NCBI GenBank assembly: GCA_030998015.1
Contig: JARWMV010000020.1
Location: 293,772 to 357,771, forward strand
Origin: Ceratorhiza oryzae-sativae
Taxonomy: Eukaryota > Basidiomycota > Agaricomycetes > Cantharellales > Ceratobasidiaceae
Direction: 5' to 3'
Length of the DNA stretch: 64,000 nt
Shown here: positions 56,440 through 64,000 of the stretch, in pieces
How positions within the stretch are numbered: the first letter of the stretch is position 1
Layout of the letters: each line of letters begins with the position of its first letter
The notes under the pieces: model-generated
Told to the model about the DNA's origin: nothing
The model's database searches: none
The model's input: only the letters and a program-made list of their open reading frames with translations
Made by a program: the position numbers and the translations under genes

Positions 56440-59400
56440 ACTTCAAACATTTCTCCTTCTCTTTTCAGAACAACACCCAATTCGGCATTGGTCTAGACAA
56501 CGCCTGGATCATCAACTCCAGCACATCCTGCCACATTACCAACCGGCGCAAGCATTTAACCAATTTTATTCCAATGTCATTGACAATCCAGGGTGTCGGC
56601 GGCACAGCCACCATCTCAGGTTTCGGCAAAATCACTTTGCACACATATGCGCGCGTGCCTTGGGTCATTAACAACAAGCCTCAGTACGGATCACCTGACA
56701 GCTGCATATACTTTACAAATGTTGCCCTTGTCAAAAACTCACCAGTCAACCTTTTATCCCTATCCTCTTGGACCGACGAATATCCTTGTCACTCTGCTCA
56801 TGTGACCTGCAACACAATCGCTTTCTTCAACGAAATCAGCCCCAACAATCAATGGCTCTTCGCACTAGCCAAGAAGATTGGTGAACGCCAAACTGGAAAC
56901 TCCTGGTACCTCATGGCTACTACAGACCCATGTCAACACACATACATTGCGTGCCCTCTACACGATTGGCACATAATACTTACGCATACAGACCCATGAA
57001 ACATTATTCACCTCAAGAACAGCAACCTTGCTGGCAGTCTCGAAATTGCTAAATCAGTCCTGCTCAACCCAAATTTCGATTGCCTAGGGTGTGTACAAGG
57101 CAAATCTCACACACATCCTTTTGGTACTATCACCATCGAAACCCCTTGCAAGATTGCCAATCTCATCTACTTGGATGTCTGGGGCCCAGCATCGATAAAC
57201 TTGATCCAAGGTAACCACTACTACATAGTATTTGTTGATGCAGCCACCTGATTTATGTTTGTCAACTTCATGTGCAACAAAAGTGAAGCCATCGATCACT
57301 ACATTGTGCTTGCAAATTTCATTTGCACTCAGAAAGGCTGCGAAATCAAGCGCATACATTTCGATAACAGCAAAGAGCTCATCAACCACCGCTTACGCAA
57401 GTTCTGCGACAAAACCGGGACTGAAATTACTACCACAGCACCCTATTCGTCTGCACAAAATGGTCCTGCCAAACGCACCCATTGTACCTTAGCTGAACAC
57501 TCTCGCGCCATGATACATGGTCATTCAAATACTTGCGGAAAACTCTTTCTTTGGCAAGAAGCAGTTGCCTATGCAAACCTTATAGGCAACAATATGCCAC
57601 ACAAAATCCAAGGAGAATGGCACATCCCCCAAATCAAAATGTTCAACAAGCCTATCGACATGTCATACTTTCAACTGTTCAGCACAACATGCCATGTCCT
57701 CATTCAAAACAAAGGCCACTCAAAGCTCAAGGCCAAGACCCGCTGCGCAATTTTCACAGGGATTGACAGGAACTCTGGCAGGGTTTGGCGCTACCTTGCA
57801 TGGCCCAATCACACAATCTGCATGTTGCGCAACGTCTATTTCCTGCGCTACCTCCCTGATCTGATCTCATTCGAATCACCAGCCCCTATCGTGTCATCCG
57901 AAGAACCCAACAGCCTATCAGATGAAAAATGGATTCAAGTCTTTGTGCCAAGTGAGGGGGAGATGGGCATTGGCCCTGAAGCGCCGCAACTGGTGCATAC
58001 AACCACTCAGCCCCAAGACTCAACCAACCAGGCTCAGGGGGAGCCCTCCATATTGCTGCAACCTGATCCCACGCCTACTGCGCACATTCCTACTGCTACC
58101 GTTGAGCCCACTGAGCATTCGCATCGACCCGCTGCCACACCTACCACATCCGAACCCTCCAATCGCACTATCCCCAGCATAACTTGCTGTATCACAAGAA
58201 CACAGGTGCGCGCTGGCGAAAATCCTTACTATCACAAACAGCTCAACAAGAAATCCAAACCCAAATGCGTGCTCTGGCTCCAGGCACTTGACGATATGCA
58301 TACACACTCTGGTTCTTACATATGCAACCCTGACAAAGTCTATTGCATCAATACAACTACTATTGGGGACCACGCATATCACTCACAGCTACCCAAGCGC
58401 ATACACAACTGTTTTCTTGCACTAGGCTCTAATCGCAACAACAACATGCCATGCTACAACGCCTGGGCTGCCAAACATTTCACCTTGCTTGCCCAACCTG
58501 ACCTAGTTGACTCCAACTCTCCTAGATGGTCGGATGCTCTTCGATCTGACCACTGTGAAGACTGGATTGCCACCCTAGATGCCAAATTCAAACAGCTGCA
58601 GAAACAAAACGTTTACAAGGTCATCAATTGTTGCAAAGTACTGCGTGGCCAACAGATACTCACCTCAGGCCCAGTACTGAAAATCAAACAAGACACCAAT
58701 GGTAACAAGGTTCGTCTAAAAGCTAGGCTAGTAATCCATGGGAATTGACAAATTGCCAGCCTCATGTACAATGAAACCTTCTCAAACACCCCCGACCTTG
58801 CATACATCTGCACTATATTCGCTCTCGTTGCTCATGCTGATTTTGACTGCCATATGGTTGATGTTACTGGCGCATACACTCATGCACTGATGGACATTCC
58901 TCTCTACGTCAAGTTCCCTGAAGGTTATGGCAAAGGCAGACCAAACCTTATGCTTGTCACTCAGGCCCTCTACAGCTTGCATCAAGCCGGCCACCTATGG
59001 GAAGTTTTCAGGAACAGCAAGTTTACTGCCATTGGCTATCGTCCGTCAGCCAAGGACATGTCTATTTTTACTTGCACGAAGGACAGTGTCTACTTGATCA
59101 TCATATGCTATGTCAATAATTTTGTTATCTGCTGCACTGCCGGACACATCGAAACAATCAAGCAGGAAATCCTAGATTTATTCAACTGTAAAGATCTTGG
59201 CAAGACTTGTCTCTTTCTCAGTATCACTATCACTCACAATCGTGCCTGCTGTACACTCTCATTCACCATGCAGTCATACATCAAGTCAATTGTAAAGCTT
59301 GCCAACCTCGAAAATGCTGCTCCCGCAACCACCTCTATGTCCAATACTATGCCTGTACTTGAGCCTTCAACCAAGAAAATCGACTACCCATACATTACTC

Positions 59401-60137
59401 AACTTGGTCACCTTTTCTGGATCTCTCGCTGCATCCATCCCAACATCGCCTTCGCTGTAGGCATGCTCACTTGTCACTCCACCTGCTATGGTGCCGCACA
59501 TATAAACATCTTAAAGCGCATTCACCGCTACCTTGCAACAACAGCCAAAATCGGACTCACTTACAACAGCAATAAACTGTTCTACAAAGTTGCTTATGCT
59601 GACTTGGACTTTGCTACTCAACACGACTGCAAGTCAATCTTGGGATCTGTAGTTATCCTAGCTGGTGCTGCTATATGCTGGCTTAGCAAACGTCACTTGT
59701 CCATTGCACTGTCTACTATGGAGGCCGAAACCATTGCCTGCTGCCACACTGTGAAAGAACTCAAGGCCATTGCACAGTTTCTTGATGACATCAGCATTAA
59801 ATATTCGTTGACAACACCATCACCAATTCTATGCAACAATCAATCAGTGATCGAATCCGCGCACAACCCAACAAACAAAATGCGTATGAAACACATCAAC
59901 ATACTGTACAATTTTGTCCAAGACAAAATCCACAAGAAAAATCTTATGGTATTGTTCATTCCGTCCAAACAAAACCTTGCCAATGCACTCACCAAGCCAC
60001 TCAACTACAATCAACACTGGTATCTTGCAAATTCTTTCCTGGGTATCCACAAACAATGCCATGCTGATGCGCTTGGCAAATTTTTTCCTCACGCGCTCTT
60101 AGCGCAGGACTTCGAGTCCTTTTTCTTTTCTCTTTAA
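56440..60137 (+). pseudogene. pol: Copia pol (protease-integrase-RT-RNase H) pseudogene
   Basis: Protease-like WIINSSTSCHIT (about 56,508), an integrase zinc region and core (LDVWGPA, HFDNSKEL), where the catalytic Glu of 'NGxAER' is Lys (NGPAKRTH). RT at 58,764 onward: VDVTGAYTHALMD, SLHQAGHLWE, but the YVDD box reads YVNN. RNase H has YADLDFA and STMEAETIA. Stops at 56,997-56,999, 57,250-57,252 and 58,746-58,748 are TGA codons that fit CGA or TGG ancestors. Nearly all lesions are C-to-T or G-to-A. The final ORF ends at 60,137, just before the polypurine tract. Confidence 0.9.
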
Positions 60138-60165
60138 GTCTCATTGTTGCTTGTTTTAGGGGGAG

Positions 60166-60445
60166 TGTTGAACGATTCCATGCATATATCAAGCATATAT
60201 TGATATTTTACCTCTCCTTTGTCTTGCGTCTGACATTATGTGTTTTATCTCCATTTGTACTTTCTTTCTCTCATATACATGCCAATGTACTGCCTGGATT
60301 TATCCATTGTATTCTATATAAACAAATGTACAAGTCGCTTGATCGACAGCAACATTCTCCCCACTCATCTCTAGCAGGCTCAATCTGCTTTGTCTCACTG
60401 TGCTAAGTCATACATTGGAGTGCATTTACTCACTGTGCTTCAACA
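60166..60445 (+). repeat. 3' LTR of the copia element
   Basis: Same length as the 5' LTR. By eye it differs at 21 positions, 18 of which are CpG in the 5' LTR and TpG or CpA here. Confidence 0.9.
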
Positions 60446-60639
60446 GGGTAGAAGCACCCAGTTATAGGTGTACATTGCATGTAATAGTCCATTAGTCCAA
60501 ATCACAGACACAAGTCTGCCTCACACCAGGAGGCTTTGTACAAACACAAGGGAGACAAATACAGACAAATATAGATGATGAAAACATGTGCATGTGCACT
60601 GAAAACAATAGAGACAAGAGAGAAAGAGTGTAAGCAAAT

Positions 60640-61480
60640 GAAAAGTTGGGGTATTTTGATGGTTATTGACCAAAGTTACTTACACTTGCATAACTTCTGT
60701 GCTGTAGGAACCACCACCTTCATCCTGGTGGTGTGGACAATGTGTTGGCCATCCCATAAATGATGTCAGTATAGTAAACACCCAGATTGATTGACATACA
60801 GGTTGGGTTGTGCCCAAAACTTGGGGCATGTCATCCAAAGACACAACAATTGGCACAAGAGTGTGGCCTGGGGCTGGATTGCTGGAAATGTTAATAGTTG
60901 TGCAGGGGGGGGGGGCTTGGGAGGAGGAGGAGCACGCTTTAAAAGGTGATTAGAGAGTATTATGAAGTATTTGTGTACTCACCATCTTTGCTTGTGCCTT
61001 TGTCTTTTTCATCAGTGTTTCTTCAATGTTCTCCTCACATTCCAAACTCGCCTCAGCTATTGGCTTGGGCTCATGTACAAGCTGCTTGCCTTTTGCCTTG
61101 GTCTATTTTGGTCCAGTGGCCCCCCCCTTGTTTGGAGGCTTGACCTCAACCTCCAAGGTCTAAATTAAACTTGTAGTTAGCTAAATCAATAACAACAATA
61201 TTAAACTCACTTGGGTATTTTTGAGTTCAAACTTTGAGCTCAGCCTGCTTATGCTTTGCCAACCTGTAGTCTGACACAGCCTTTGCCTTCTTTGGCAAGG
61301 CTCTTGGGTTTCCTTGGTAGGATGGATTAGAGACTAGTGTAATGGGACTTGAAATAGCACAACTTACCTGTTCATACCCAGACTCATGCTCTGGCCCAGT
61401 GTTTTTGCACTTCTTCCCAGCAGATTGAGCAATAGGCACTGGGAGTGGATTGGTTTGTTGCAACACAGGGTGCAATCACA
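60640..61480 (-). pseudogene. Spliced basic/proline-rich gene remnant, unidentified
   Basis: Minus-strand exons with plausible GT-AG introns: LHPVLQQTNPLPVPIAQSAG...GPEHESGYEQ (about 61,475-61,370), NPRALPKKAKAVSDYRLAKHKQ (about 61,312-61,217), TLEVEVKPPNKGGATG and TKAKGKQLVHEPKPIAEASL (about 61,163-60,985), RAPPPPKPPPP...PGHTLVPIVVSLDD (about 60,942-60,690). A stop splits ATGPK*TKAK, and the ATG before LHPV is followed by a TGA. Lys-rich then Pro-rich texture, with no domain recognised. It might be part of a larger mobile element. Confidence 0.4.
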
Positions 61481-61590
61481 TTGAGGAGAGGTGGATAGGT
61501 GATGAGAGGTGCAAGAAGTCACTGCAAAAGGATATTTGTTGTCTGACCTGTAAACACAAAGTCAAAATAGAATTTTAGTTACAGATTTTC

Positions 61591-61966
61591 TGTTGATGAC
61601 AACAAGTCAGGTGACAGCAAAAATAGTAAGAAAGGAAAAGAACTTGTATTTGACAAGAGGTCAAGTTCTTGAGGAGTCCTCTGCAAACTTGACCCAGTTT
61701 ATATACATAGTACAAGCCACATCATAACAAACAAGTCCGTACAGTGAGTCACACCTGATAAGAGATAGAAGCAGAAGAAGCAACTGCGGAACTGTGGAAT
61801 TTCACATTGGAGTTGAAATACATCTTGGTTATTGGCCCGGAACATCCACTGAATCACATGACACAGATATACCATAAAAGGCAAGTATGTTTTGAAGATG
61901 ATCTCATAAAATGTAATAATTTGAGAAAATATTATAAAGTGGATATATGCATGTCAGTTCATGACA
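61591..61966 (-). mobile_element. Solo LTR (376 bp, TSD TTTTC)
   Basis: Plus-strand ends TGTTGATGACAACAAG...GTTCATGACA. TTTTC flanks both sides (61,586-61,590 and 61,967-61,971). Inverted relative of 2,655-3,022. Confidence 0.85.
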
Positions 61967-61971
61967 TTTTC

Positions 61972-62394
61972 ACTTGAAAGCAGAATGTATGTGGTGATAA
62001 CTTATTGAGGTTCTCCTGGGGGCATCAATGGAGGTACAGTGCACTGCACCAGATTGCCACCTGTCCCAGAAGCAAAATCTAGGTGCCAATAGGGTTTATG
62101 TCACATGATGTTTCAATTTTCAGCAGGATTTTGACAGGGTCAGACAGGTGGTTTCACACAATGCCAGGTATCAGTGGAGGTCTGGCACTCCGTTGAACTC
62201 CAACAATGACAAAATTATTTCACATGCACAAAATTTAATTGTATTAGCCCTCCTGGTCACTGTAGTGTTGTGTCTATGCCTTGTAAGTCCAGGAAAAGTT
62301 GAGCAGCAAGCAAGCGTGAAGCCAGAAAGACACAAAAAGGTAAACAACCAAGTACTGATGTACATTTGAATGAATTAATAATCCTAACATATAG
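61972..62394. other. CpG-poor region, possible upstream exon of the homeodomain-like gene
   Basis: A frame ending EQQASVKPERHKK before a GT at 62,340 could be an exon, but its phase does not match the next exon. Otherwise nothing recognised. Confidence 0.3.
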
Positions 62395-62792
62395 GAGATC
62401 CCTTGCCCAATAGTGAACCAGATGAAGGCCCAGACAAACTTGAGTTTCACCCAAGCAATCCTGATTGTTGGCTGTATTGGGATGCATTCTATGCAAACCC
62501 ATATCCCAACCAAGATGAGCATAAGACAATTGCAGTGAAACTTGGGAGGTGAGTTAAACACATCCCAATATGCATATAAACACTTACCAGAACTTTAAGT
62601 ACAATGACCATCATTAAACAATGGTTCAAGCTGGCTCATCAGTACACGCATATGCCTGACAGAGGGATAGATAGCAGCAACAAGGACTTGAGCAGCAGCA
62701 GATTGCGATTGGGGAGTGAATTGGGGAGTGAAGAGATGAGCAACAAGGTGCACAGCACAAGAGGTACATTATACAAACATTTCTACAGCAAG
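62395..62792 (+). pseudogene. Homeodomain (TALE/KN-like) fragment cut by an LTR element
   Basis: Exon 62,395-62,548 encodes ...HPSNPDCWLYWDAFYANPYP then NQDEHKTIAVKLGR. After a GT-AG intron (62,549-62,590) comes TLSTMTIIKQWFKLAHQ. The order FxxNPYPxxxE...LxxxxxLxxxxIxxWF is the helix 1-helix 3 signature of homeodomain transcription factors of the KN type. The usual Asn and Arg after WF are replaced (WFKLAHQ), so DNA binding is doubtful. The coding stretch is interrupted at 62,793 by the LTR. The 5' end is unresolved. CpG-poor DNA. Confidence 0.5.
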
Positions 62793-64000
62793 TGTTATGG
62801 ATCACTAACATTTTCTATTATTTTAGTCTGCTCTGCCAACCTCAAGCGATGCCTCTGTAATTAAATTGTGAAATACTCAAATTTGTATGTGCTCTGAATG
62901 AGAGATGTTGTGCCAGAATTCCTGCATTCTGGCATCAAGGGTAACTCAATTGTAGAAGCAGCTCAGAAGTGCTGATTGGTAAGCTGATGGAATAGAGTTA
63001 CCCATGATGCCAGAATGCAGGAATTCTGGCACAACATCTCTACTCTGAATTGTACTATTTTCTGTTTCATTAAATAGTACAAATTTCCCGCTCTCCAACG
63101 CATATTTTATTAAGTTTTTACGATAAGATCTCAGAGAGATACAGAGGTTGCAATATTTCCTCTTATCAGGAGATATTGATTACAACATCGCACCGCTCAT
63201 ATCTTGGCAACCGCTTACGCTATCAAAGCGATCTTGTGCTCTATCGATAGCCAATCTTCGGCGGTATCTGCTGCCCGAAGATCGTCGCGATCCACCGGAT
63301 CCTCGCGCCAGAATGGCCCGAAGATCATTAGAATCTTACTGGACCATCAATCAAGATCTAATGACTCCAGTGAGTCAAGAGAGCTTCCCAAATTGATCCA
63401 GAAGCTTCTCTGACTCACTTTATGACTCACTGAGATGTAGCCTCCATTCATTACATGTATATACTATGATAATATGATCTACAAGCCAATAGCAGGTCTC
63501 AGATGCATCAATGCCTTTGATCCACACCCTGTCTTTACTCTTTTATCCTATACTGGGCTAGGGTGTACCCCAAGTATAGCAGTACCCTCTTTTGATGATC
63601 GCACTGGCATGCATGTACCTATTTGGCTCTGGAATACCCTCCTCAGGGTATAAAAGGACCTCCTCTGAGGCCCTTCCAGACCACCCTCCTTTCACTACTC
63701 AACCCAGACCGGTTATTGGTTTCTTTTCTTTTCTCTTTCTATTTCTCTTGTCTGTGTGTGATTTCTGATATAACTAGTACTGAGGAATAAAGTACCATAT
63801 TAGTTATATACTGTTTGAGTTGTTGTATCTTATATACAGAGATATATAAGGATACAATATTGCCTGATTAAGCATGACATTAAGTACCAGCTATTAGAGG
63901 AAATCTAAGTACCTGTAGCTGAGGAAGTACATGCATTAGGCAGCCCACCATCTATCCTATAAGCTATTGCTTAAGTCTAAGTATTAAGATAGTATCAGTT
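62793..64000 (+). mobile_element. LTR of the 4,394-5,702 family, runs off the window
   Basis: Begins TGTTATGGATCACTAAC, the exact counterpart of the end of 4,394-5,702 in reverse complement, and continues to the window edge. A TATA box (TATAAAA, 63,649-63,655) in plus orientation defines the sense strand. A MITE interrupts it at 62,899. The 63,060-63,320 core is CpG-rich, as in the other copy. Whether it is solo or a 5' LTR cannot be seen. Confidence 0.82.
62899..63041. mobile_element. hAT-like MITE, 143 bp, inside the LTR
   Basis: Near-perfect terminal inverted repeats of about 47 bp (GAGATGTTGTGCCAGAATTC on each side). Flanking 8-mers GCTCTGAA (62,891-62,898) and ACTCTGAA (63,042-63,049) match at 7 of 8 positions. 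The homologous LTR at 4,394-5,702 lacks the insert. Tip sequence and 8-bp duplication fit hAT. Confidence 0.8.

Larger units (their letters stand above)
53959..60445 (+). mobile_element. Ty1/copia retrotransposon, full length but dead (TSD GGGTA)
   Basis: 5' LTR 53,959-54,238 and 3' LTR 60,166-60,445 (280 bp each, TGTTGAACGATT...CTTCAACA). GGGTA flanks both sides (53,954-53,958 and 60,446-60,450). A primer-binding site GGTTATGAGCCCC follows the 5' LTR and a polypurine tract AGGGGGAG precedes the 3' LTR. Gag and pol lie between, order PR/IN-RT-RNase H, all broken. A foreign solo LTR sits at 55,848-56,358. Confidence 0.93.

Overview
The window reads as nuclear DNA of a filamentous basidiomycete, most likely an Agaricomycete close to Rhizoctonia/Thanatephorus (inference). 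The grounds are dense genes with 45-65 bp introns, TATA boxes about 65-90 bp before start codons, paired FAS1 secreted proteins, a CACTA/Plavaka-type transposon, Tc1-like transposons, and chromodomain Ty3 and Ty1/copia LTR elements. All start and splice choices were made by eye from reading frames and GT-AG (or GC-AG) signals.

Layout. 1-9,300 is a CpG-poor graveyard: a geminivirus-like Rep relic, a SINE-like unit, a Ty3 3' end, a decayed gag-type element split by a solo LTR, and a minus-strand chromodomain Ty3 element. 9,708-24,072 is one copy of a segmental duplication whose cleaner sister is 31,897-34,992. The first copy was inflated by an apparently intact 7.9-kb CACTA element (10,996-18,871), a fold-back element (18,983-19,721) and a Tc1-like element (20,155-22,985). 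24,100-29,000 is a run of pseudogenes (BUR1/CDK9-type kinase, WD40 array, actin) with two MITEs. 29,366-42,579 is the best gene space: two small secreted proteins of a three-member family, a CCDC6-like coiled-coil gene, a Derlin, a two-domain FAS1 protein and a membrane protein. 43,000-53,950 holds decayed paralogues of the FAS1 and membrane genes, a Tc1 element with a full-length transposase inside the second FAS1 gene, six solo LTRs of two families and a LINE tail. 53,959-60,445 is a complete but dead copia element carrying a foreign solo LTR. 60,446-64,000 returns to CpG-poor repeats, a homeodomain-like fragment, and an LTR that pairs in inverted orientation with the one at 4,394-5,702.

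How it fits together. Empty-site comparison with the sister duplication, and matching target-site duplications, give base-level boundaries for most insertions. Much of the decay is CpG to TpG/CpA transition, and it stops abruptly: the two LTRs of the copia element and the two terminal repeats of the Tc1 element differ almost only at CpG sites, with one end spared each time. This points to DNA-methylation-linked mutation acting on blocks of the locus. No CRISPR, rRNA or clear tRNA gene was found.
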